A stretch of 64,000 nucleotides of DNA from contig NZ_JADIKM010000003.1 of assembly GCF_044904665.1 (NCBI RefSeq), forward strand, positions 124,001 to 188,000, in the 5' to 3' direction. Positions within the stretch are counted from its first letter, which is position 1, and each line of letters starts with the position of its first letter. Below, one piece after another: positions 41,017 through 49,538 of the stretch. The stretch comes from Dyella_A ginsengisoli. Lineage in GTDB: Bacteria; Pseudomonadota; Gammaproteobacteria; Xanthomonadales; Rhodanobacteraceae. A program made the translations under genes and the position numbers. The notes beneath the pieces were generated by a model that was not told the origin of the DNA, made no database searches, and was given only the letters and a program-made list of their open reading frames with translations.

Positions 41017-43809
41017 ATGCGTTTCGTCGGTAACAGTTTGAATGTGCAGCGGTCCCTGTCACGGCGCCTGATGCCGCTGGCCTACGCGCTTGCGTCGGCG
41101 GTGGTGCTGATCATGGCCATGACCTGGGGCGTGCTGCAGGTCCAGGTGACTCTCGCTGGTTTCCTCAACAGCGAGAGCATCTGGTCGAAAGCGCAGAAGC
41201 AGGCCGTGATCGACCTGGAGAGCTACGCCCTGAGCGGCTCGCCGGGTGACCTGGCCAGCTTTCGGCGCAACTACGAGCTGCTCGAAGGCGACCGCTGGGG
41301 CCGCGACGCCATCGCCTCGGGGCATTACCGCGAGGAAGATCTCGACGAGGTGTTCCTGCGCGGCAACATCATGCCCGCGGCGCAATCCGGGATGATTTTC
41401 ATGCTGCGCCACTTCACCGGCGCACCGCACCTGCAGGCTTCGCTGGACGCCTGGCGCTCCACCGACGCCTCCATTGCCGAGCTCGGCCGCATCGCCGACC
41501 GGCTCGAAAGCGACTTCGCCGCCGGCGCCGTGTCACCGGAGGCGGCGGCGCAGGTTCGTGCGCGCATCAACGCACTCAACGAATACATGCAGCCGCGCAC
41601 CGAGCTGTTCTCGGTAGAAATGGTCAAGGGCGCGGTGTGGGTCGGGCAGATGCTGTTCTGGTGCGTGGTCGGCGCCTTCCTGCTGGCCGCCGGGCTGTGG
41701 ATGTGGATGGCCCGGCGCATCGTCGAGAGCATCCGCGGCAGCGAGGAGCGCTATCGGCTGCTGTTCGACAGCGCCGGCGACGCCATCGTGATGGTCGATC
41801 GCGGCAGCGGCCGCATTCTCGACGCCAACCGCACCGCCGCGGCCTGGACCGGCCGTAGCGAGCGCGAGCTGGTCGGCAGGGATTTTTCCTCGCTGTTCGC
41901 GCACGATCCGCTGGACGTGGACAGCACGCTGCCGCTGCCCGCCCATCACCGGGGCGACATCGCGCTCACTGCGCTGCTCGGCGGCGATGGCCAGGTGCGT
42001 CCGGTGGAAACGCGCAGCTCCATCGCGCGCTGGGGCGACACCGAAATAAGCCAGGCGATCGTGCGCGACATCTCCGAGCGCGTGGCCATGGAGCGCGAGC
42101 GCCGCGTGGCCGCCAAGGCGCTGGGCAGCATCGCCGAGGGCGTGATCATCGCCGACGCCGATCGCCGCGTGGTTACCGTCAACGCCGCGCACGTGGAAAT
42201 CACCGGCTTCACGGTGCAGGCACTGCAGGGGCTGCGCTTCGACGACACCCGCAGCCTGCCCGACGACAAACCGCTGCCGGACAGCGTATGGCGTTCGATC
42301 GAGCTGGGCGGCAACTGGCGCGGCGAGGTGAAGAGCCGTCGCCGCGACGGCAGCACCTATCCGGAACTGCTCAGCATCAGCGCCATCCGCGATGACGCCG
42401 GCCAGGTACTGCACTACGTGGCCGTGTTCACCAACATCACCACCACCAAGGCCGACCAGCGCCGGCTGGAACATCTGGCCACGCACGATCCGCTCACCGG
42501 GCTGGCCAACCGCGCCGAGTTCGAGCGTCGCTGCACGCAGGCGCTCGAAGCCGCATCACGTGCGAGACGCTGCGTGGCGGTGGTGTTCATCGACCTGGAC
42601 GCGTTCAAGATCGTCAACGACAGCTACAGCCATGCCATCGGCGACCGCCTGCTGGCAAAGGTGGCCGAGCGCATCAACGCGGAGCTGGCCGAAGGCGACG
42701 TGGCCGGCCGCATCGGCGGCGACGAGTTCACCGTGCTGGCGACCGCCATCGACACCCGCGACGGCGCCGCCGACATCGCCAGCCGCCTGCTCACCGCGCT
42801 GGCCGCGCCGATCTCGGTGGACGACTACGAGATCGTGCTCAGCGCCAGCATCGGCATCGCCAGCTATCCGCTGGATGGCGAGAATCCGGCGGCCCTGATC
42901 ACCAACGCCGATGCGGCGATGTACGCGGCAAAAAGCGAGGAGCGCAACGCGTTCCGCTTCTACTCGCCAATCATGCAGGCGGATGCGCGCAAGCGCCTGC
43001 AGCTGGCCTCGGAGTTGCGCCAGGCGCTGGCCAACGACGAGTTCCGCCTGGTCTTCCAGCCCAGTCTGGAGCTGCGCACCGGCCGCATCGTGGCGGTGGA
43101 GGCGCTGCTGCGCTGGCAGCATCCCAAGCGCGGGCTGGTGATGCCGGACAGCTTCATTCCGATGGCCGAGAGCCTGGGCCTGATCCGCCGCATCGACGAA
43201 TGGGTGCTGCGCGCGGCCTGCGCGTGGATTCGCCAGTGGGACCGCGAGCACATCGCGCCGATCCGCGTGGCGGTGAACGTGTCGGCCAGCTGGTTCGGCC
43301 ACCCCGCCTTCATCGAGGGGCTGCACACGGCGCTGCGCGATTACCAGGTGGACCCCAAGCGCCTGCTGCTGGAGATCACCGAGAGCGCGATCCTGCGCCT
43401 GGGCGAGGGCACGCATCGCACCATGTATGCGCTGCACACCATGGGCGTGGGCGTGGCGATCGACGATTTCGGCACCGGCTACTCCTCGCTCGCCTACCTC
43501 AAGCTGCCAGCGGTGGTGTGCCTGAAGATCGATCGCACCTTCATCACCGGCATCCCGCGCAGCCCCGACGACGTGGCGATCGTCGAGGCGATCCTGGCGA
43601 TGTCGCGCAGCCTCAAGCTGTACGCCATCGCCGAGGGCATCGAGGACGAGGCGCAGCACGAGTTCCTGCTGCGCGCCGGCTGCGAGGAAGGGCAGGGCTA
43701 TCTGTACGCCCGCCCGCTGGAAGTGCCCGACCTGCTGCGCATGCTCAAGTCCGGCGGCGGCAACCCGCCGACCCGGCTGCGCCTGGTGCCGCCGCCACGG
43801 GCGGGCTGA
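41017..43809 (+). CDS. Membrane GGDEF-EAL protein with two PAS domains
   Basis: The 930-aa c-di-GMP enzyme has TM1 at about 19-45 and a periplasmic helical sensor (about 50-205). TM2 is at about 207-230, PAS at about 243-355, and a second PAS at about 365-480. GGDEF (intact at 567-571) and EAL (EAL at 695-697; DDFGTG from 816; LKIDRTFI) follow. Both catalytic sites look complete, so it could make and degrade c-di-GMP. The inhibitory I-site RxxD is not present five residues before GGDEF (AEGD instead). A small hairpin (40980-40997) precedes the start. Confidence 0.93.
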   Translation: MRFVGNSLNVQRSLSRRLMPLAYALASAVVLIMAMTWGVLQVQVTLAGFLNSESIWSKAQKQAVIDLESYALSGSPGDLASFRRNYELLEGDRWGRDAIASGHYREEDLDEVFLRGNIMPAAQSGMIFMLRHFTGAPHLQASLDAWRSTDASIAELGRIADRLESDFAAGAVSPEAAAQVRARINALNEYMQPRTELFSVEMVKGAVWVGQMLFWCVVGAFLLAAGLWMWMARRIVESIRGSEERYRLLFDSAGDAIVMVDRGSGRILDANRTAAAWTGRSERELVGRDFSSLFAHDPLDVDSTLPLPAHHRGDIALTALLGGDGQVRPVETRSSIARWGDTEISQAIVRDISERVAMERERRVAAKALGSIAEGVIIADADRRVVTVNAAHVEITGFTVQALQGLRFDDTRSLPDDKPLPDSVWRSIELGGNWRGEVKSRRRDGSTYPELLSISAIRDDAGQVLHYVAVFTNITTTKADQRRLEHLATHDPLTGLANRAEFERRCTQALEAASRARRCVAVVFIDLDAFKIVNDSYSHAIGDRLLAKVAERINAELAEGDVAGRIGGDEFTVLATAIDTRDGAADIASRLLTALAAPISVDDYEIVLSASIGIASYPLDGENPAALITNADAAMYAAKSEERNAFRFYSPIMQADARKRLQLASELRQALANDEFRLVFQPSLELRTGRIVAVEALLRWQHPKRGLVMPDSFIPMAESLGLIRRIDEWVLRAACAWIRQWDREHIAPIRVAVNVSASWFGHPAFIEGLHTALRDYQVDPKRLLLEITESAILRLGEGTHRTMYALHTMGVGVAIDDFGTGYSSLAYLKLPAVVCLKIDRTFITGIPRSPDDVAIVEAILAMSRSLKLYAIAEGIEDEAQHEFLLRAGCEEGQGYLYARPLEVPDLLRMLKSGGGNPPTRLRLVPPPRAG

Positions 43810-43843
43810 GCAGTTCGCCGAACCGATCGCCTGACAGCCGAAA

Positions 43844-43874
43844 GAACAAGGCCGCCTCATGGGCGGCCTTGTTC
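43844..43874. terminator. Intrinsic terminator between convergent genes
   Basis: A 13-bp perfect stem (GAACAAGGCCGCC and its complement) has the loop TCATG. It lies 34 bases after the GGDEF-EAL stop and 19 before the stop of msrA, serving both. Confidence 0.8.
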
Positions 43875-43893
43875 ATCGCATCAAGCATATGGC

Positions 43894-44610
43894 TCAGCGC
43901 TGCTGCGCTTGCGCCAGGCTCGTCTCGGTCTGGTACAGCTCGGGCATCAGCTTGCGCAGGGCGGCGACCTTGGGGGCGTCGTTGTAGACGATGTACGGGT
44001 CGTTCGAGTGCGTGCGGTAGTAGTCCTGGTGGTAGCCCTCGGCCATGTAGAAGGCCGGCAGCGGCTCCACCCTGGTGACGATGGGCGACTCGTACACCTT
44101 GGCCGCATCCAGCTGGCGGATGTAGGCCTGCGCCACGGCGCGCTGGGCGTCGCTGGTGGTGAAGATCTCCGAGCGGTACTGGGTGCCGTGGTCAGGGCCC
44201 TGGCGGTTGAGCTGGGTCGGATCGTGCGCCACCGCGAAGAACACCTTCAGCAGCGTGCCGTAGCTGACCTGGCGCGGGTCGTAGACGATCTTCACCGACT
44301 CGGCGTGGCCGGTGTCGCCGTCGGAAACGCGGAAGTAGCTGGCGGTGTCGGCGCTGCCCCCGGCGTAGCCGGCCCACACCTGCTTGACGCCCTTGACGTG
44401 CTCGAACACCGCCTGCAGGCCCCAGAAGCAGCCGCCGGCCAGCACGGCGACCTGGTCGCCCGGTGCGGTGACGGCCGGGTCGCTGACCGGCGCCGGGATC
44501 ATGGCGCCATCGCGGGTGGCCGGCGAGGCGGTGCAGGCGCCCACGGCAAGGGCGAGCAAGGCCGCGCCCAGGCGCAGCGGGAAGGAAGACGAGCGGGAAA
44601 GCATGTGCAT
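43894..44610 (-). CDS. msrA: Lipoprotein peptide-methionine (S)-S-oxide reductase MsrA
   Basis: The 238-aa protein begins with a signal ending in the lipobox V-G-A-C at about residue 26, so it should be anchored outside the cytoplasmic membrane. The MsrA domain follows: GGCFWGLQAVFEHVKGVKQVWAGYAGG, HAESVKIVYDP and the terminal AEGYHQDYYRTHSNDPY. The window thus has a cytoplasmic and an exported MsrA. The ATG at 44610 has GGAG 7 bases upstream, and ATG 44604 is in frame. Confidence 0.92.
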   Translation of the reverse strand: MHMLSRSSSFPLRLGAALLALAVGACTASPATRDGAMIPAPVSDPAVTAPGDQVAVLAGGCFWGLQAVFEHVKGVKQVWAGYAGGSADTASYFRVSDGDTGHAESVKIVYDPRQVSYGTLLKVFFAVAHDPTQLNRQGPDHGTQYRSEIFTTSDAQRAVAQAYIRQLDAAKVYESPIVTRVEPLPAFYMAEGYHQDYYRTHSNDPYIVYNDAPKVAALRKLMPELYQTETSLAQAQQR

Positions 44611-44792
44611 GACGTGTCTCCGTGGGGAAGCCGGAAGCAGAAGGGCCCATCACCTGTGTGAATACGGGTTCGCATCGACAGCAGATGCATCGGCCCCGCG
44701 CTCGTGGAGTGATTCGTCGCCGCGGCGCAAGCGGTTACGTGGACACGGCGGTGCTATCGTTTACGGCTGTCACATCACCCGCGGAAGCGCGC

Positions 44793-45608
44793 ATGCGACC
44801 GGAGATCGACCTGTCGGCCTACGCCACGCGCATCGGCCACCTGCAACCCCTGCACCCGGATCTGGCGACCGTGCAGGCAATCGTGCGCGCGCATGTGGCG
44901 GCGATCGCCTTCGAGAACCTCGATCCGCTGATGGGCAAGCCGGTGGACCTCGATCCACTGGCGATCGAGGACAAGCTGGTGCACCGCGGTCGCGGCGGCT
45001 ACTGCTTCGAGCACAACCGGCTGATGGCCGAGGTGCTCAGGGCGATCGGCCTGACGGTGACGCCGGTGATCGCGCGCGTGCTGTGGAACCGTCCTGAGGA
45101 TGTGCCCACGGCGCAGACCCACATGGCGTTGCTGGCCACCATCGACGACGAGCGATGGCTGGTCGACGTGGGCTTCGGTGGCCTCACCCTCAGCAGTGCG
45201 CTGCGCTTCCAGGCCGGCATGGAGCAGCTCACGCCGCACGAGCCATATCGCCTGTTGCAGGGCGATGGCCAGTGGCGGCTGCAGGCCAAGGTGGCCGGGC
45301 AGTGGCGGCCGCTGTATCGCTTCACCCTGCAGCCGTGCGAGGACGTGGATTTCGTGGTGGCCAACCACTACGTCTCCACCCACCCGGATTCGCCCTTCAC
45401 CCGCGAGCTGATGGTGGCGCGCACCGTGCCCGAGCAGCGTCTCGCGCTGCGCAACCGCGAGTTCACCATGCATCACCGCGATGGCCGCAGCGAGCACTAC
45501 ACGCTGGGCAGCGCGCGCGAGATCCGCAGCGTGCTGGAGCGGCATTTCATGCTGGTGCTGCCGGCGCATCCGGCACTCGATCGCCGCCTCGCCGCGCTAT
45601 CCGCCTGA
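44793..45608 (+). CDS. nat: Arylamine N-acetyltransferase
   Basis: The 271-aa enzyme transfers acetyl groups from acetyl-CoA to aromatic amines or hydrazines. The catalytic triad is visible: Cys71 in RGGYCFEHN, His110 in AQTHMALL, and Asp125 in LVDVGFGG. AFENLDPL at about 40-46 is another family mark. The ATG at 44793 has GGAA upstream; longer frames add non-family sequence. Confidence 0.95.
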   Translation: MRPEIDLSAYATRIGHLQPLHPDLATVQAIVRAHVAAIAFENLDPLMGKPVDLDPLAIEDKLVHRGRGGYCFEHNRLMAEVLRAIGLTVTPVIARVLWNRPEDVPTAQTHMALLATIDDERWLVDVGFGGLTLSSALRFQAGMEQLTPHEPYRLLQGDGQWRLQAKVAGQWRPLYRFTLQPCEDVDFVVANHYVSTHPDSPFTRELMVARTVPEQRLALRNREFTMHHRDGRSEHYTLGSAREIRSVLERHFMLVLPAHPALDRRLAALSA

Positions 45609-45621
45609 CGCCGCGCCGCGT

Positions 45622-45852
45622 TCAGCCGGCGGCGTGCACGCGGATCTCGATCTCCTCGTCTACCACCACGCGCTGGCCCGGGCGGATCTTGCAGGTCTTG
45701 CGCGTTTCCAGCACGCCGTCCACCGTCACCGCCCCACTGGCCACGATCGCCTTGCCGGCGCCGCCGCTGTCGCAGATGCCCACCAGCTTGAGCAACTGGT
45801 TCAGCTCCACGTACTCGTGCGGCGGTTCGAGTTCGAAATCGAGGTGTTCCAT
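45622..45852 (-). CDS. S4-domain RNA-binding protein (YbcJ-like)
   Basis: The 76-aa protein consists of one S4 RNA-binding domain (ELNQLLKLVGICDSGGAGKAIVASGAVTVDGVLETRKTCKIRPGQRVVV). It matches the stand-alone YbcJ family, found in ribosome-linked contexts. It lies 15 bases after the barstar-like stop on the same strand and so may share its transcript. Confidence 0.92.
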   Translation of the reverse strand: MEHLDFELEPPHEYVELNQLLKLVGICDSGGAGKAIVASGAVTVDGVLETRKTCKIRPGQRVVVDEEIEIRVHAAG

Positions 45853-45867
45853 GGGCGCTCCGACAGG

Positions 45868-46290
45868 TCAGGCGTCCGCGCCGGGCGCGGCGGGCAGGGG
45901 AAAGAAGGCGAAGAAAGGGCGCTCGTGCTCGATCGCGAAGGTGGCCGCGTCGTCCAGCACGCCGCGCAGGATCGCCGCATCGTGTGCCGGCAGCGCCTCG
46001 GGGTTTTCGAACACGAACACGTGGCCCCATGCCGGGCGCCAGGCCGGGTCGCGCAGGCAGTCGGCCAGCGCGTCCCAGTTGTCGCCGAAATCCGGCGGCA
46101 GCCGCAGCGCGAAGGCGAGCCGGCGCAGCAGCCCCGCCTTGTCGGTGCAGCCGGCCAGGTCGACCCGGCACAGCGCCAGCTCGGCCTGCCGCGCCTGCCG
46201 CACGATCGCGTCGAACTCGCGGGCGTCCACGTCGTAGACGCCGCCGAGCAGCGGGCGGGTGAGGTCGAGGCGGGCGTCGTGCGCGCTCAT
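45868..46290 (-). CDS. Barstar family ribonuclease inhibitor
   Basis: The 140-aa barstar-like protein shows LLRRLAFALRLPPDFGDNWDALADCLRD, the helix-loop that occupies the RNase active site, followed by HVFVFENPEAL and a final hydrophobic strand. It should bind and neutralise the neighbouring barnase-type RNase inside the cell. Its ATG overlaps the stop of that gene (ATGA), so inhibitor and enzyme are made together, with the toxin gene first. Confidence 0.92.
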   Translation of the reverse strand: MSAHDARLDLTRPLLGGVYDVDAREFDAIVRQARQAELALCRVDLAGCTDKAGLLRRLAFALRLPPDFGDNWDALADCLRDPAWRPAWGHVFVFENPEALPAHDAAILRGVLDDAATFAIEHERPFFAFFPLPAAPGADA

Positions 46291-46700
46291 CGGCGGCCCT
46301 CGATGCGGCGGAAGCTGCGGTAGTGGTCGTCGGTGTAGTAGTACACCTGCGGTGGCGTGCCGCCGGTGATGATGCGCCGGGCGCCGCGGGTGCGCGCGCC
46401 GGGCGTCTCCACCGTGTACTCGTGGTAGTAGCCGCGTGGCTGGCGCGGCAGCAGGCCTTCGTAGTTGCCGAACACGGTGCCGTCCTGCGCATGCTCGAAC
46501 GGCCCGCCCGCAGCGATGCGCGCCAGCGTGTCGGCCGCCTCGGCGGGCAGCCCTTGCGGAGCGCGCGTTCCGGCGCGGTGCGGCGTGGCCGAAGGCGCGC
46601 CGATCCCGCTCGTCGGGCCGGTTGCCGGGGCCGCGTCGTGCTGGTGCCATGCCGCCACGGCGATGGCGAGCAGGAGCACGATTCCGAGCAATTTGCGCAT
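46287..46700 (-). CDS. Secreted barnase-type guanyl-preferring ribonuclease
   Basis: The 137-aa protein has an N-terminal signal or anchor (about 1-18). The microbial RNase domain follows: VFGNYEGLLP, YYHEYTVETP with the general-base Glu94, GARRIIT with Arg108/109, and YTDDHYRSFRRIEG with the general-acid His126, as in barnase E73/R87/H102. A secreted RNase paired with an intracellular barstar could serve nutrient uptake or attack on competitors (inference). No ribosome site is obvious before ATG 46700. Confidence 0.92.
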   Translation of the reverse strand: MRKLLGIVLLLAIAVAAWHQHDAAPATGPTSGIGAPSATPHRAGTRAPQGLPAEAADTLARIAAGGPFEHAQDGTVFGNYEGLLPRQPRGYYHEYTVETPGARTRGARRIITGGTPPQVYYYTDDHYRSFRRIEGRR

Positions 46701-46818
46701 GGCGGCACGCGGGCGGCAGATGAGGCCGCGCAGTGTAGCGGCGCGCGGCGGGTTTTCCCCACATCGTCGCGGGCCCGGGCGGTGCGTCCGGCAGCCGCGA
46801 TCGCGTGGTGATCGCCGG

Positions 46819-47673
46819 CTAGCCGGCGCGATCCACCCGCGCCTGCAATGCCATCGCTGCGGCAGGGTTGCGCGCCTTCGCGGCGCTGATGAAGTAGACG
46901 AACACGTCGCGCGCGGCCTGGCTCGGGCGCGGCGCCTCCACGTGCGGCAGCTCCGGCGGGTCGCCGCCCGCACGCCACTGCGTGGCACGTTCCGCCCACG
47001 CATCGAGCGCGGCGGTGGGATAGCCGTGCGGCTCGTCGGCCTGGCTGCGCATCAGCCGGGCGTAGGCGAACGGGCCGGTAAGGTCAGCCAGCGACGGGTG
47101 CTCGGGCGAATCGGTGAACACGGTGGCCACGCCGTGCGTGCGCGCCAGCGCCACGTATTCGGGGCAGCGGAAGCTTGCGTGGCGCACTTCCAGTGCATGC
47201 CGCAGCGGCTGGCCGTCGAGCGTGCGCGGCAGGCGGTCGAGGAAGGCCGTCAGGTCGTCAACGTCGAAGCGCCGTGCCGGTGTGAACTGCCACACCACCG
47301 GGCCGAGGCGGTCACCGAGTGCCTGCAGGGTGTCGACGAACGCCGCGGCCATCCGCGACGCGCCCGCGAGCGAGCGCTGCAGCACGATCGCCTTGGGCGC
47401 CTTGAGCGAGAACACGAAGCCGTCCGGCACCTGCTTCGCCCAGCCGGCCAGCGTGGCCGCGGCCGGTGCGCGGTAATAGGTGCCGTTGATCTCGATGCTG
47501 CGCAGCTGGCGGCTGGCGTACTCCAGCTCGCGCCGCTGCACCAGACCGGCCGGATAGAAGTTGTCGCGCCACTCCGGGAACACCCAGCCGCCGATACCGC
47601 AGCGGATGCCGGGTGCGGCCGATGGCGTGGAGGTGGGGGCGGAGGCGGCGAAGAGGTCCATGGGGGCGGGCAT
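46819..47673 (-). CDS. DUF72 TIM-barrel protein
   Basis: The 284-aa protein is of the DUF72 (YecE-like) family: GIRCGIGGWVFPEWRDNFYP near the N-terminus, SIEINGTYYRAP, FVFSLKAPKAI, WQFTPARRFD, LEVRHASFRCPEY and the C-terminal FVYFISAAKARNPAAAMAL. The family has no settled biochemical activity. ATG 47673 and 47661 are both possible, and neither has a clear ribosome site. The upstream gene reads divergently. Confidence 0.88.
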   Translation of the reverse strand: MPAPMDLFAASAPTSTPSAAPGIRCGIGGWVFPEWRDNFYPAGLVQRRELEYASRQLRSIEINGTYYRAPAAATLAGWAKQVPDGFVFSLKAPKAIVLQRSLAGASRMAAAFVDTLQALGDRLGPVVWQFTPARRFDVDDLTAFLDRLPRTLDGQPLRHALEVRHASFRCPEYVALARTHGVATVFTDSPEHPSLADLTGPFAYARLMRSQADEPHGYPTAALDAWAERATQWRAGGDPPELPHVEAPRPSQAARDVFVYFISAAKARNPAAAMALQARVDRAG

Positions 47674-47806
47674 GACGGTCACTGCGGCGGGCAGGGCCGC
47701 ATCTTGGCATGCGACAAGTCGTGCGGGCATGACCTTCGGACTAGGCAGGTCAGGTGCTTTGCCGCGATAGTGCTGCGATCCATTTTCGATCGCCAAGGGG
47801 TTGAGC

Positions 47807-49483
47807 ATGTCCAGTCGTATGTCCTTGCGCGCGGCCATCGCCGCCGCGCTGCTGGTAGTGGCCTGCGGAGCGTCGGCGCAGAGCGAGCCGGCGAAAGGCA
47901 CGCCACCGCCCATCGGCATCAACGACAGCGTGCGCCCCGCGCTGCCGCCGGACCTGTCCGACTTCGCCGCCTACGTGGACAGCGCCCGCAAGGCCTTCGG
48001 CGTGCCCGGCATCGCCGTGGCCATCGTCAAGGACGGCAAGGTGGTGATGGAGCAAGGCTTCGGCGACAAGTCGCTTGATCCGAAGCAGCCGGTGGACGCG
48101 CACACGCTGTTCGCGATCGCCTCCAACACCAAGGCGTTCACCGCCGCCGCGCTGCAGCAGCTGGCCGAGGCGGGCAAGCTGAAGATGGACGACCGGGTGA
48201 TCGACCACCTGCCGTGGTTCCGCATGTCCGATCCGTACGTCACCCACGAGATGCGCATCCGCGACCTGCTCGCGCATCGCAGCGGCTTGTCGCTCGGTGC
48301 GGGCGACCTGCTGTACTGGCCGCCGACCTCGTACTCCACCAAGGAAGTGGTCGAGCGCCTGAAGAACGTGCCGATCAAGAACGGCTTCCGCAGCGGCTAC
48401 GCCTACGACAACATCCTGTTCGCCGTCGCCACGCTGGTGATCGAGCAGGCTTCGGGCCAGAGCTACGCCGACTACATCCGCACGCACCTGTTCCAGCCGG
48501 TGGGCATGGACGAGTCGCTGATCGACAAGAACGACATCAAGCCCGGCATGGACGTGGCCACCGGCTACGCCAAGGAGAACTTCAAGAACCTCAAGCCGGT
48601 GCCGCCGATGGCGTGGAGCAACGATCCGGGCGCCGGCGGCATCTACGCCAGCGTGCACGACCTGGCCAAGTGGATGAACGTGCAGCTGGCCGGCGGCGCG
48701 TTGCCGCAGAAGGGCGCGGACGGCAAGCCGAAGCGGATCTTCTCCGAAGACAGCCAGCGCCAGATGTGGACCATGCTGACGCCGATCAAGGTGGGCAAGC
48801 CGCCGATCCCCGAGCTGGCGCCGATCATGCCGAACTTCTACGGCTACGGTGAGAGCTGGTTCCTGTCCGACTACCGCGGCCGTCGCCTCGCGTGGCACAC
48901 CGGCGGCTGGCCGGGCTTCGTCTCGCGCGTGACGCTGGTGCCGGAAGAGCACCTGGGCGTGGTGGTGCTCACCAACGCCGAGTCCGGCGCGGCCTTCAAC
49001 GCCGTCACCTATCGCGTGCTCGATGCCTACCTGCACCCGGGCGAGAAGACCGACTGGGTGGCGGTGTACGACAAGCTGGTGAAGAAGGGCGAGGCGAACG
49101 CCGACGACAGCTGGGCCAAGCACCAGAAGGCGCGCGAAAAGAACCCGAAACTCGATCTGCCGCAGGCCAGCTACGCGGGCACCTTCAAAGACCCGTGGTA
49201 CGGCGAGGTAATCGTGACGAACGAGGGCGGCAAATTGCGCATGCGCTTCGCCCACACCAGGCAGCTCATTGGCACCATGACGCCGTGGCAGCACAGCACG
49301 TTCGTGGTGAAGTGGGACGACCGCACGCTCAACGCCGACGCCTTCGCCACCTACACGCTGGACGCCGACGGCAAGATCACCGAACTGCGCATGCAGCCGA
49401 TCTCGCCGCTGACCGATTTCAGCTTCGATTTCCAGGACCTGCGGCTGAAGCCGCTGGGCAAGGACAAGGCGTCCGACGAGTGA
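47807..49483 (+). CDS. Serine hydrolase (class C beta-lactamase-like) with DUF3471
   Basis: The 558-aa exported protein has a signal (about 1-25). A penicillin-binding/AmpC-like fold follows, with S106xxK109 (ASNTK), Y200-D-N202, and the HTGG motif in LAWHTGGWPGF. The C-terminal DUF3471 domain (about 440-555) is common in such D-aminopeptidase or esterase-like proteins. The precise substrate is unknown, and beta-lactam hydrolysis is not implied. AAGGGG lies before ATG 47807. It is followed by another exported hydrolase. Confidence 0.9.
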   Translation: MSSRMSLRAAIAAALLVVACGASAQSEPAKGTPPPIGINDSVRPALPPDLSDFAAYVDSARKAFGVPGIAVAIVKDGKVVMEQGFGDKSLDPKQPVDAHTLFAIASNTKAFTAAALQQLAEAGKLKMDDRVIDHLPWFRMSDPYVTHEMRIRDLLAHRSGLSLGAGDLLYWPPTSYSTKEVVERLKNVPIKNGFRSGYAYDNILFAVATLVIEQASGQSYADYIRTHLFQPVGMDESLIDKNDIKPGMDVATGYAKENFKNLKPVPPMAWSNDPGAGGIYASVHDLAKWMNVQLAGGALPQKGADGKPKRIFSEDSQRQMWTMLTPIKVGKPPIPELAPIMPNFYGYGESWFLSDYRGRRLAWHTGGWPGFVSRVTLVPEEHLGVVVLTNAESGAAFNAVTYRVLDAYLHPGEKTDWVAVYDKLVKKGEANADDSWAKHQKAREKNPKLDLPQASYAGTFKDPWYGEVIVTNEGGKLRMRFAHTRQLIGTMTPWQHSTFVVKWDDRTLNADAFATYTLDADGKITELRMQPISPLTDFSFDFQDLRLKPLGKDKASDE

Positions 49484-49538
49484 GCCACCCGGCGCCGCCG
49501 GCTTCGGTGGCGCCGGTCCATTGAAAGGGGAGAAGCGT

